From: Starkeya sp. ORNL1
Lineage (GTDB): Bacteria; Pseudomonadota; Alphaproteobacteria; Rhizobiales; Xanthobacteraceae
DNA length: 64,000 bases
NCBI RefSeq assembly: GCF_012971745.1
Contig: NZ_CP048834.1
Span: 806,001-870,000 of the forward strand
Direction: 5' to 3'
The notes under the pieces were generated by a model, which was given only the letters and a program-made list of their open reading frames with translations, did no database searches and was not told the DNA's origin. The translations under genes were made by a program, and so were the position numbers. Shown in pieces: positions 39,000 through 47,809 of this stretch (position 1 is its first letter; each line of letters opens with the position of its first letter).

Positions 39000-39239
39000 A
39001 TGATCGCGCGCATCATTTACTTCATCCTCTGCGTTATTATCCCGCCGCTGGGAGTCTATATGCTCCGCGGCGCGGGAATAGGGTTCATTCTGAACCTGCT
39101 CCTGACGGCTGGCTCTGCCGTCGTTTTCCTTGGCTTCTACGCCGGTCCCGGCCTTGCCCTGTTCGGGTTGGCGGTCCTGCACGCCGTCATCATGGCCGTA
39201 TTGCCAAGGCGCCCGATCGCGGCTGTCACGTATCAGTAG
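39000..39239 (+). CDS. YqaE/Pmp3-like small membrane protein
   Basis: The 79-aa protein has two helices. IIPPLGVYMLRGAGIGFILNLLLT matches the PPLGV and LNLLLT hallmarks of the YqaE/Pmp3 (UPF0057) family, small inner-membrane proteins linked to stress and membrane potential. It lies 28 nt after the GMC gene and 24 nt before the cytochrome, so it is in the same operon. Its role there is unknown. Confidence 0.75.
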   Translation: MIARIIYFILCVIIPPLGVYMLRGAGIGFILNLLLTAGSAVVFLGFYAGPGLALFGLAVLHAVIMAVLPRRPIAAVTYQ

Positions 39240-39263
39240 AGTTACAGGGTAAGGGCGTTGGGG

Positions 39264-39644
39264 ATGCGAAGAATTGCCTGTTGCGTAGTTTTGATGGCCG
39301 GCCTCGTAGGATGCGGCGAGGAGGCGCCTCCCCTGGACAAGAACGCCGTAGCGCGCGGCGAGAGGGTGGCAGTGAACTGCACGCCCTGCCATAGCCTGAA
39401 ATCGCGCGCACTGAATGTGGGCCCGCCGCTCAATGACGTGATCGGGCGCAAGGCGGGAACGTTTCCCGGCTACGAATACTCTCCCGAGATGAAGGCGTCG
39501 GGCATCACCTGGACACCGGAAGAGATTGCCCGCTTCGTCCAGAACCCCATCGAGGTCGTGCCCGGTACAAAAATGGCGCTCGGGCCTCTTACGCCCGAAG
39601 AGGCATCGGACGTCGTTACCTATCTCCGGTCGCTCAAGCGCTGA
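39264..39644 (+). CDS. Lipoprotein cytochrome c, class I
   Basis: The 126-aa protein has a lipobox (AGLVGC, lipidated Cys17), one haem site CTPCH (residues 39-43) and the probable axial Met in GTKMALG. It is a membrane-anchored periplasmic monohaem cytochrome. The ATG at 39264 has AAGGG 8 nt upstream and is preferred over a TTG two codons earlier. Position suggests it accepts electrons from the GMC flavoprotein and passes them to the respiratory chain. Confidence 0.87.
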   Translation: MRRIACCVVLMAGLVGCGEEAPPLDKNAVARGERVAVNCTPCHSLKSRALNVGPPLNDVIGRKAGTFPGYEYSPEMKASGITWTPEEIARFVQNPIEVVPGTKMALGPLTPEEASDVVTYLRSLKR

Positions 39645-39646
39645 AC

Positions 39647-39674
39647 CGGCGGCCGATCCGGCGATCGGCCGCCG
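39647..39674. terminator. Hairpin between convergent cytochrome and O-acetyltransferase genes
   Basis: A perfect 11-bp stem CGGCGGCCGAT/ATCGGCCGCCG with a 6-nt loop begins 3 nt after the cytochrome stop. There is no T-run on either side, so termination would be weak or rely on other factors, but the position between convergent genes fits. Confidence 0.45.
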
Positions 39675-39701
39675 CCTGCCGGTTGTGCATAGCCGGTAGC
39701 C

Positions 39702-40253
39702 CTATTTGCGACGGAACGTGTCCGATGCGGTGATGGGCCGCAGGACCCGCGCCGGGTTGCCGGCGACCAGCACTTTCTCGGGAATGACCCCACTCACGAC
39801 CGAACCGGCGCCGATCACCGAGTGATCGCCGATTGTCGTACCGGGCAGGATAATCGCGCTGCGGCCGATCCAGACATTCCTGCCGATGCGGGTCGGCGCC
39901 GTCTTCGGCTCTTCGCCTTCATCGATCTGGTGAAAGTTCGTGTCGAAGATGGTGACGAAGTCGGCGATCAGGCAATCGCTGCCGATCTCGACCGACCGTG
40001 CCGCGGCAATCGCCACCGCGCTGTTGATGAAGGTGCGATCACCGATCCTGATGGTGGCGTTGCGCTGCGTGGCGAAGCGCGCCGAAGCGGTCAGGGACCG
40101 GATGGTCACCTGCGTCCCCATATCGATCCGGCCGTGATTCTGCGTCCAGGGCGTCTTGCCGATCAGCTTGAAGCCGGCGCCGCACGCGATCCCCTTCTGC
40201 CGTGCGAAAAGCCGCGCCCGAAACGGAGCCGTCAGATCCGAAAACCACGTCAT
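39702..40253 (-). CDS. Hexapeptide-repeat O-acetyltransferase
   Basis: The 183-aa protein has left-handed beta-helix repeats through the middle and C-terminus (RNVWIGRSAIILPGTTIGDHSVIGAGSVVSG, ending VLVAGNPARVLRPI), as in the CatB/WcaF/maltose acetyltransferase group. The conserved His in FDTNFHQID is in the usual catalytic place. It should transfer acetyl from acetyl-CoA to a sugar hydroxyl in the cytoplasm. The ATG at 40253 has GGAGG 8 nt upstream. Confidence 0.87.
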   Translation of the reverse strand: MTWFSDLTAPFRARLFARQKGIACGAGFKLIGKTPWTQNHGRIDMGTQVTIRSLTASARFATQRNATIRIGDRTFINSAVAIAAARSVEIGSDCLIADFVTIFDTNFHQIDEGEEPKTAPTRIGRNVWIGRSAIILPGTTIGDHSVIGAGSVVSGVIPEKVLVAGNPARVLRPITASDTFRRK

Positions 40254-40531
40254 CCAGGAACCTCCAGCCCGTATAGCCGAGCTTAAATCGTATGGCTTGA
40301 ACGGTCGGTGTCAGGCGCCGATGCAGCCTGCGCACCTTGCGTTAGGGCAGCGCGACACGTTGAAGCGACGCACCGCGCATTTGAAGAATGTCGTCGGCGG
40401 CAATGGGTTCGGCCCATAAAATGCTCGCCGGAGCGCCTCGTTCCTCCACCGATGGCGAGCAGCCCGCTCCCACTGCATGGAAACATGCCGTTCTGCGTTG
40501 GTCCGGATCGCTTTGAGATGAGGCAAGAATA

Positions 40532-41587
40532 ATGGCGCCTACAAATCGCGTGCGAAACGCACATTGGGACAACGCAAAGGGTCTCGCGATTGTCGCGGTC
40601 GTCGGGATTCATGCGACGACGATGGCATCGACGTTTCCAACCGACAGTTCGAACTTCGCATTTGGCATGGACCTGCGACAGGGGTTTGATTTCGCCGTTC
40701 CACTATTCCTTGCAATTGCCGGATACTTCACCGGACTGAAACCTTTGGGATCTCCGATCGAGTTCGTGCGCAATCGCGCCATCAGGATACTCCCACCCTA
40801 CGTCTTCTGGACGGTGATCTATCGCCTGGCGTTCCGAGCAGGCGACCTCGCATCCCCGGTTGCGATGATAAGACATTTCGCCACCGGATCCGGCGTGATC
40901 ATCGGTTATTTTGTCATCGTCCTCAGCCAGATGATCATTTTGACTCCGCTGATAGACAGCATCGAAACAAAATCATTGCAAATAGCAACCATAATCCTGA
41001 CAACCATGGCAGGATTGACATTCACCTATATTACGGCTGTTTTCTACAGTGGCGCCACCATCGCCAAATTTCCTTATTACGCACTACCCTTTATTGTCTG
41101 GTATCCGTTCTATCATATGGGGTTTCTTGCGGCAAAGTGGGGTCTGGCTGACCGATTCGGCACGCGAGGATGGTCCATCGCGTTTGCGGTGATGTGGATG
41201 GCAGGGTTGGGCGCTTCCTTCATCGAAGCCTCCTGGCTCGTCCATTGGGGACTGCCGTCCTTTGCCGGCTCACAGGTAAAGGCGACGAGCATGGCCGCCT
41301 CGCTCGCATTGTTCTTCTTGTTCCTCAGCCTGTCCAAAGCCGCAAGCATCGAGAATGACGGCGTACTTTCCCAACTGGGGAAGGATTCCTATTTCATCTA
41401 TTTCTTTCACCTTCTTGCCTTCACGGTGCTCGAAGCCGCGCTCCGCGGCGTTCCGCAGATCGTCGATCACCAGTTCGCATATGTACCCGCGCTTATGCTT
41501 CTGACGCTTGGGGTCTGCATCATCGCCGCCAGGATCGCGCGTGCCTTGCTGCCCAGGCGGTGGCTGGGCGTCCTGCTGGGTCTTTAG
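40532..41587 (+). CDS. Acyltransferase family membrane protein (fucose O-acetylase-like)
   Basis: The 351-aa polytopic protein begins RNAHWDNAKGLAIVAVVGIHA, the N-terminal acyltransferase-3 region with the catalytic His. It has about ten helices and a C-terminal DSYFIYFFHLLAFTVLE segment typical of the WcaK/OafA-like branch. It should acylate a membrane-linked sugar. Its middle part (about 40900-41060) is A+T-richer than its neighbours. It is only distantly related to the two paralogues on either side. Confidence 0.83.
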   Translation: MAPTNRVRNAHWDNAKGLAIVAVVGIHATTMASTFPTDSSNFAFGMDLRQGFDFAVPLFLAIAGYFTGLKPLGSPIEFVRNRAIRILPPYVFWTVIYRLAFRAGDLASPVAMIRHFATGSGVIIGYFVIVLSQMIILTPLIDSIETKSLQIATIILTTMAGLTFTYITAVFYSGATIAKFPYYALPFIVWYPFYHMGFLAAKWGLADRFGTRGWSIAFAVMWMAGLGASFIEASWLVHWGLPSFAGSQVKATSMAASLALFFLFLSLSKAASIENDGVLSQLGKDSYFIYFFHLLAFTVLEAALRGVPQIVDHQFAYVPALMLLTLGVCIIAARIARALLPRRWLGVLLGL

Positions 41588-41719
41588 GCCGCGCTTCCAG
41601 CGTACAGCCGTGGCCCCTCGCCAGCCCCGACGCGCGGCTCGCATTCCGGCGTCGGCCCGCCCACCTCTTGTGCGCGGTCCTGCTGCAATGCACTCTGCGC
41701 CACTGGCATGGGGCGAGAT

Positions 41720-42844
41720 ATGCAAAACTTCAGGTCGATCGAGAGCTTGCGCGCTTATATGGCGTGGTGGGTCGTTTTCGGCCACGCCGCACAACTTGCC
41801 GGCGGCCAGTATATTTTTCCACAAGCGCTATATGCGATCCTCGACGACAATTATAAGGCCGTCAACGTCTTCATCATCGTCAGCGGCTTCGTGATTACTC
41901 ATCTTTTGCTGAGCAAAGATGAGAATTACCTGCCATATATTACCAGGCGGGCGTTCCGGATCCTGCCCATATATTTGTTCTGCCTCGTGTTGTCCGTGGC
42001 AGTCACCCACCTGATGGTCACCGCAAACACGCTGCCATGGGTGGCGGGCCACGATATGCGGCTCGACCGGTTCGCGCAGGAGGCGCAGAACTTCCATCTG
42101 CACCTGCTCCTGCATCTGACCTTGATGCACGGCCTCCCGCCGACCGAACTGCTGCCGTTCTCGGCGTCGGCCTTGCTGCCTCCGGCATGGAGCCTTTCGC
42201 TGGAATGGCAATTCTATCTCGTCGCACCGTTCCTGATTCCACTGCTGCTGCGCTCCACGCTCAGCATGATTCTCACATGCGTGGCGCTTCTGGCTCTGCA
42301 CAAGCTGGCACTGTCCGGCCTGATCGGGCATTGGCAGTATCCCGCCTTCCTGCCCTTGCCGATCCAGTATTTTCTCATCGGCATCCTGTCGCGGGCGGTC
42401 CTGGAGTATCGCCCGCTTGCCAATGCCGGCGTTGAATTGCTCGTCGTGCTTGGTGCCATCACGCTCAAATTCGCCGGCGTGATCGAGACGGCCATCTGGA
42501 TGGCGTTTCTCGCCTGCGCAATGTCGGAAGCCGGGCGCCTCACCTTCCGGATCGCCGCGCTCAGCCGCTTCGCCGACATCGCCATCAAGAACAGGCATAT
42601 CGCCAGGATCGGAACGTGGTCCTATTCGACCTATCTGATCCATATCCCGATCTTCGCCATCGTCGTCGGCACCTATGCGTCGCTCGCCACGCGGCCATCG
42701 CAATGGACGGTGGTGGAATTGCTCGTGCTTTGCATGCCGATCACGCTGGCCCTGTCCTGGCTGCTCTTTACCGAGATAGAAGCCCGATTCAATCTGATCG
42801 GGCGCAAACTCGCCCAGAACATGCAAACCGCGCCTCAGGCATAG
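41720..42844 (+). CDS. Acyltransferase 3 family protein, paralogue B
   Basis: The 374-aa protein is a close paralogue of the gene at 35545-36678. Both open MQNFRSIESLRAYMAWWVVFGHA and share ITRRAFRI, SLSLEWQFYLVAPFL, FLIGILSRA and EYRPLANAG. The ATG at 41720 has GGGGCGAG upstream. It follows the unrelated acyltransferase by 132 nt on the same strand. Two copies of one enzyme suggest either dosage or different acyl acceptors. Confidence 0.87.
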   Translation: MQNFRSIESLRAYMAWWVVFGHAAQLAGGQYIFPQALYAILDDNYKAVNVFIIVSGFVITHLLLSKDENYLPYITRRAFRILPIYLFCLVLSVAVTHLMVTANTLPWVAGHDMRLDRFAQEAQNFHLHLLLHLTLMHGLPPTELLPFSASALLPPAWSLSLEWQFYLVAPFLIPLLLRSTLSMILTCVALLALHKLALSGLIGHWQYPAFLPLPIQYFLIGILSRAVLEYRPLANAGVELLVVLGAITLKFAGVIETAIWMAFLACAMSEAGRLTFRIAALSRFADIAIKNRHIARIGTWSYSTYLIHIPIFAIVVGTYASLATRPSQWTVVELLVLCMPITLALSWLLFTEIEARFNLIGRKLAQNMQTAPQA

Positions 42845-43066
42845 ATGGCCCGGGGCGGCCGTCACCCGGAACGGTCAATGTCAGGACCGTCCGGCGGGAC
42901 CGGAAGGATCCTCGCCCGCGCGCAAGGCTACCGCTTAAGGCGGATACCAGCGGGGTACCTCAGCCTGCGTGGGCATAAGTGACATTATGGGTTGTGGGTC
43001 GGCTACGACGCCACCGCGGCGGCGGTCCGTCACATATCGCCCCCCAGCCCCAGTGAGGGGCCGCCG

Positions 43067-43288
43067 CTAAGCTGCGCGTCGCTCTGTGGGCCGCTCTCCG
43101 GTGTCGACGACCACAACACGACTCGGTTCGCGTTCGATCATGCGCCAGCACCGCTCATGTAGGGTTCCTGCCATAGCCTGCTGCCGGACCAGACGTTCGG
43201 CATCCCGCAGATCGTCAGCATCGATGGTGACTTCAGCGACATCGCGGCTGAGCGCAACGCGCTCGATCTTGATCGTGAACAGCGGCAT
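43067..43288 (-). CDS. Small hypothetical protein next to tRNA-Asp
   Basis: A 73-aa reading frame starts at ATG 43288, with GGAG 10 nt upstream. It has a beta-alpha look: MPLFTIKIERVALSRDVAEV, then DADDLRDAERLVRQQA and SRVVVVDTGE. There is no signal, helix pair or known motif. The good ribosome site and protein-like composition support it, but I cannot name a family. Confidence 0.55.
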   Translation of the reverse strand: MPLFTIKIERVALSRDVAEVTIDADDLRDAERLVRQQAMAGTLHERCWRMIEREPSRVVVVDTGERPTERRAA

Positions 43289-43477
43289 GGCTTGATACTC
43301 CACTTTCGTCGCGTGGGTTTCTGCCGCGAGACGCGCTGGAGAGATTTCGAATTCGCACGCAATGAACTGAGCGGACGCTCCAGCCGGACGCTATCCACGC
43401 GGACAAAAAGCTGAAACTTGGCAGCTCTAAAGGTTGAAACTGGACCGCTGGGTTGTCGCGCAAGCCATTGCAATCAA

Positions 43478-43554
<77 letters not shown>

Positions 43555-43688
43555 AACTGACGGGTCGCGTTGACCTCGCGTCGAGTGGGCCGCGTGTTAC
43601 GGCACCCCCATCCGGGTGTCAAGCAAGGCCGCCGCTTTATCCTCAGCCCGTACGAATTTCGGCCCGACAAGATGCCCCACGGGGACGC

Positions 43689-44655
43689 TCAGCCGGGCAA
43701 GCGGGGACGCCGGTTGGACAGGATTTCTTCGGCCAGCGCCTCTCCCGCGATCAGCAGCGGCACGGCGAGAAAAGTAGTGCCGATCAGGTCCCACAGCCAG
43801 GTTCACACCGCCATCGACAGGAACACCCCGAACGGATTGAGCGATACCTGGCGCCCGACGATCATCGGCATCAGGAAATGTCCCCCGACGCTGGTGAGGA
43901 CGAGGAACGCCCCCATCGGGGCGAGGCCCTGCAAAATCGTCGGGAAGGTGATGAGCCCGACCGCGGCGAGAATCGCCGTCATAACCGCCGGCCAGACATA
44001 GGGAATGTAGGTCGGCACGCAGGCGAGGGCGCCCCACGGCAGCGGATTGGACAATCCGAGCCCCCAGGTCATCAGGCCGGGGCGACACCAAGGCAGAGGT
44101 TGATGAAGGTCGCGGTGGCGAGATAGGCGCCAAGCCGCGGGGTCACCAGGCACACCATGCTTTGCTGGATGGTCGAATCCGCGACACCGACCTGGAGCGG
44201 CGGCCTCGGCGGACGGTCGATCGATTCGATGGAAGCGATGAACGAGGCGATGGTTCGCAGCACCAGCAGGAGCGCCTCGAAGCGCTCCTGCATAGGTTTG
44301 CCGATCTCCGGCGCCCGGTTGACCCAGTCTGCCGGCGGCGCGGCCAGCGCGGCGGTGACGCCGTGGAACACCGCGCACCGCAGGCCGACTAAGAGGAACG
44401 AGGCCGTAGCGTCGGAATGCCGCGGTGGCCCGAGGCTTCGATCGCCGGGCCGATGACGCTGCCGATGATCACCGCGGCGACGATGGGGATGAGAATCGCC
44501 CGCGCTGCCACCAGCGGGCCGAGCGCGATGACGATGTTCGCCACCTGCGTGAGACGCAGCCACAATCGCTCATTGCGCTCGACGGTCAGAACGCGTGCCG
44601 ACACCTCCGCCCGGAACTGGTCGGCCTCGCCGGCTGTGCGGTGCCGCATGTCCAT
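43689..44655 (-). pseudogene. AI-2E family transporter, disrupted
   Basis: Pieces of a PerM/AI-2E transporter occur in three frames along the minus strand: IPIVAAVIIGSVIGPAI, then VFHGVTAALAAPPADWVN to ATATFINLCLGVAP, then LGLSNPLPWGALACVPTYIPYVWPAVM to SLNPFGVFLSMAV. Frame changes occur near 44400 and 44080, and an in-frame TGA follows MAV at 43803-43805 before the rest of the C-terminus (WLWDLIGTTFLAVPLLIAGEAL) up to 43689. Three lesions point to a decayed gene rather than a single sequencing error. Confidence 0.8.
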
Positions 44656-44728
44656 TTGAAATCCCTGCGCGGCCGCCGATGGCCGAGGCGGCAGGGAGTC
44701 GCGTGCTACCCATCCAGACACCGCAGCA

Positions 44729-44762
44729 TTCGAAGCGTTACGCGAGAGACTTCGAAGCGTTA
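44729..44762. promoter_or_regulatory. Two direct repeats TTCGAAGCGTTA, 22-bp period
   Basis: The 12-mer occurs at 44729-44740 and 44751-44762, about two helical turns apart, upstream of manC (start 44884) and of the broken transporter on the other strand. Such spacing is common for paired activator sites. The regulator is unknown. Confidence 0.4.
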
Positions 44763-44883
44763 AGATACAAGGGCCCCGCGACGGCAATGCGCTTGGCCAA
44801 CTGCATTATTTCCGTCATGCTGCGAGTGCGAAGGTGTCGGCGGCGGCACGCTCGCGCTGTTCACGGGCATGGAGGCAATACGG

Positions 44884-46308
44884 ATGCTGAGTACTTCTTC
44901 GATCGTGCCGGTGATACTGGCCGGAGGCAGCGGTTCGCGGCTTTGGCCGATCTCGCGCGACAGTCTGCCGAAGCAGTTCCAGCCGCTCGCCAGCAGCCGT
45001 ACGCTCTATCAGGAGACGCTGGAGCGCGTGTCCGACCGCAGCCTGTTCGCCGCCCCCCTCGTCGTCACCCACGAGGATTTCCGCTTCTTCGCCCGCCGCC
45101 AGGCCAGCGAGATCGGCATCGAGGCCACCGTGGCGCTGGAGCCCACGCGCCGGGATTCCGGCCCCGCCTTGATCGCCGCGGCCATGATCGCCCAGCGCCT
45201 TGCCGGCGAGAACTGCCTCGTGCTGGCCCTCGCCGCCGACCATGTCGTGCTCGACCAGGAACTGTTCCTCGATGCCTGCCGCGAGGCGGCGGTCGCCGCC
45301 GGCGAAGGACGCATCGTCACCTTCGGCATCACCCCGAACGAGCCGCGCAGTTCCTATGGTTATATCCGCCCCGGCAAGACGTTCGGCGAGAGCGACGTGC
45401 GCGCCGTCGATGCCTTCGTCGAGAAGCCGGACACCGCGACTGCGGCCCGCTACCTTGCCGAGGGCTATCTCTGGAACTCCGGCAACTTCCTGTTCCCAGC
45501 CCAGCTGCTGATCGATGAAGCGACCCGCTTCGAGCCGGAGATCGTCGAGGCGGTGGGCGCCTCGGTTGAAACCGCGGTGAACGATCTCGGTTTCCTTCGG
45601 CTCGATCCGACCGCCTTCGCCGCCTCGCCGGCGAAATCGATCGACTATGCCGTCATGGAGCGCACCGATCGTGCCGCCGTGGTCGCCGGAAGGTTCCGCT
45701 GGTCGGATATCGGCAGCTGGGACGCGCTGCGCGAACTCACCGAGAGCGACGAGTCCGGCAATGTCACCCGCGGCCCGGTGACGCTGCTCGACAGCCGCAA
45801 CTCCTATGTCCGCTCGGAAGGCCCGCTGGTCGCGGCGGTGGGGCTGGACGGCGTGTCGGTGGTCGCCACCGACGATGCCGTGCTGGTGATGCCGGCGGAG
45901 CGCTCGCAGGACGTCAAGGCGCTGGTCGCCAAGCTGAAGGCCGAGCGCCACAATGCGGCGAGCGAGCATCTGAAGATGCACCGCCCCTGGGGCACCTACC
46001 AGACCATCTGCCGCGGCGAGCGATTCCATGTGAAGAAGATCGTGGTCGAGCCGGGCGAGCGGCTCTCGCTGCAGAAGCACCACCACCGCGCCGAGCACTG
46101 GATCGTGGTCAAGGGCATTGCCGAGGTGACGCTCGACGGCCGGGTATTCGAGGTGCGCGAGAACGAATCGACCTATCTGCCGCTCGGCGGCGTCCATCGC
46201 CTCGCCAATCCCGGGAAGATCAACCTCGAGCTCATCGAGGTTCAGACCGGATCCTATCTCGGCGAGGACGACATCATCCGTTTCGAGGACGTCTATAACC
46301 GCAACTGA
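44884..46308 (+). CDS. manC: Mannose-1-phosphate guanylyltransferase / mannose-6-phosphate isomerase
   Basis: The 474-aa type II protein has an N-terminal guanylyltransferase domain (VILAGGSGSRLWPISRDSLPKQF and VEKPD) and a C-terminal cupin isomerase domain (HRPWGTY and GERLSLQKHHHRAEHW). It makes GDP-mannose from mannose-1-phosphate for surface glycans. The ATG at 44884 is chosen because GGAGG lies 8 nt upstream; an ATG at 44869 has no such site. It is 74 nt ahead of ugd, in the same direction. Confidence 0.93.
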   Translation: MLSTSSIVPVILAGGSGSRLWPISRDSLPKQFQPLASSRTLYQETLERVSDRSLFAAPLVVTHEDFRFFARRQASEIGIEATVALEPTRRDSGPALIAAAMIAQRLAGENCLVLALAADHVVLDQELFLDACREAAVAAGEGRIVTFGITPNEPRSSYGYIRPGKTFGESDVRAVDAFVEKPDTATAARYLAEGYLWNSGNFLFPAQLLIDEATRFEPEIVEAVGASVETAVNDLGFLRLDPTAFAASPAKSIDYAVMERTDRAAVVAGRFRWSDIGSWDALRELTESDESGNVTRGPVTLLDSRNSYVRSEGPLVAAVGLDGVSVVATDDAVLVMPAERSQDVKALVAKLKAERHNAASEHLKMHRPWGTYQTICRGERFHVKKIVVEPGERLSLQKHHHRAEHWIVVKGIAEVTLDGRVFEVRENESTYLPLGGVHRLANPGKINLELIEVQTGSYLGEDDIIRFEDVYNRN

Positions 46309-46382
46309 AACCGCAACCGGGCGGCGCAGCCCCGCCGCTCTCGTTTGCCGCCCTTTCCTTTCACTGCGAAGGATTCGAACTC

Positions 46383-47702
46383 ATGCATGTCGCGATGATC
46401 GGCACCGGCTATGTCGGGCTGGTGTCAGGAGCTTGCTTTGCCGATTTCGGCCATTTCGTCACCTGCGTCGACAAGGACGAGCGCAAGATCAAGGCGCTCC
46501 AGCAGGGTGTGATGCCGATCTATGAGCCCGGGCTCGACGATCTCGTCGACCGCAATGTGCGGCAAGGCCGGCTTTCCTTCACCACCGACATCGGTCCGGC
46601 GGTGGAGAAGGCCGACGCCGTGTTCATCGCCGTCGGCACCCCCTCGCGGCGCGGTGACGGCCACGCCGATCTTTCCTACGTCTATGCCGCCACCCGCGAG
46701 ATCGCGAGCTCCTGCCGCGACTTCACCGTCATCGTCACCAAGTCGACGGTGCCGGTCGGCACCGGCGACCAGGTCGAGCGCATCGCCCGCGAGACCGCGC
46801 CGGGCGCCGACATCGCCGTGGTCTCCAATCCGGAGTTCCTGCGCGAAGGCGCGGCCATCGAGGATTTCAAGCGGCCGGATCGCATCGTCGTCGGCACCGA
46901 CGACGAGCGCGCCCGCGCGGTGATGACCGAAATCTACCGCCCGCTCTATCTGAACTCCTCGCCGCTGCTTTTCACCGCGCGCCGCACCTCGGAGTTGATC
47001 AAGTACGCCGCCAACGCCTTCCTGGCGACCAAGATCACCTTCATCAACGAGATCGCGGATCTGTGCGAGCGGGTCGGCGCGAACGTCCAGGAAGTGGCCC
47101 GCGGCATCGGCCTCGACAACCGCATCGGCTCCAAGTTCCTGCATGCCGGCCCCGGCTATGGTGGCTCGTGCTTCCCCAAGGACACGCTGGCATTGGTGCG
47201 CACCGCGCAGGAAGCCGGCGCGCCGCTGCGCATCGTCGAGACCGTGGTCGGGGTCAATGACGCGCGCAAATCGTCCATGTCCCGCAAGGTGGTCGCCGCG
47301 CTCGGCGGCGACGTGCAGGGCGCCACGATCGCGATGCTCGGCCTCACCTTCAAGCCCAACACCGACGACATGCGCGAGGCGCCGTCCATCGCGATCGTCC
47401 ACTCGCTTCTCGACAAGGGCGCCAATGTGCGGGCCTATGATCCGGAAGGCATGGCCGAGGCTCGCCACGTGCTGCCCAGCGAAGTCGTCTATGCCGAGGA
47501 CGCCTATGAGTGCGCCAAGGACGCCGACGCCCTCGTCATCGCCACCGAGTGGGATGCGTTCCGCGCGCTCGACTTCGACCGGCTGAAGGCAACGCTCAAG
47601 CGCCCGGTCATCATCGACCTGCGCAACATCTATCGGCCGAGCGAAATGGAAGCCCGTGGCTTCCTCTATGACAGCGTCGGACGGCCGCAGCGGGTACACT
47701 GA
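46383..47702 (+). CDS. ugd: UDP-glucose 6-dehydrogenase
   Basis: The 439-aa enzyme oxidises UDP-glucose to UDP-glucuronate with two NAD+. It has the Rossmann motif MIGTGYVGLVSGACFADFGH, the catalytic GPGYGGSCFPKDT with Cys263, and LGLTFKPNTDDMREAPS in the C-terminal domain. The start has a GAAGGA site upstream. UDP-glucuronate would supply acidic sugar for the exopolysaccharide or lipopolysaccharide. Confidence 0.96.
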   Translation: MHVAMIGTGYVGLVSGACFADFGHFVTCVDKDERKIKALQQGVMPIYEPGLDDLVDRNVRQGRLSFTTDIGPAVEKADAVFIAVGTPSRRGDGHADLSYVYAATREIASSCRDFTVIVTKSTVPVGTGDQVERIARETAPGADIAVVSNPEFLREGAAIEDFKRPDRIVVGTDDERARAVMTEIYRPLYLNSSPLLFTARRTSELIKYAANAFLATKITFINEIADLCERVGANVQEVARGIGLDNRIGSKFLHAGPGYGGSCFPKDTLALVRTAQEAGAPLRIVETVVGVNDARKSSMSRKVVAALGGDVQGATIAMLGLTFKPNTDDMREAPSIAIVHSLLDKGANVRAYDPEGMAEARHVLPSEVVYAEDAYECAKDADALVIATEWDAFRALDFDRLKATLKRPVIIDLRNIYRPSEMEARGFLYDSVGRPQRVH

Positions 47703-47809
47703 GTGGCGATCGGCACGGGACCACGGCAGGGACGGATTGCATCTGCGCCCGTCGGCGCTTATTCACGCCGTTCATGCCGACCGCCGGTTCCGTGCCGAAG
47801 GAGGGCGCA

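Noticed and set aside
44815..46197. A 460-codon minus-strand frame opposite manC
   Set aside because: It is a shadow of a well-supported enzyme gene with no recognised domain.
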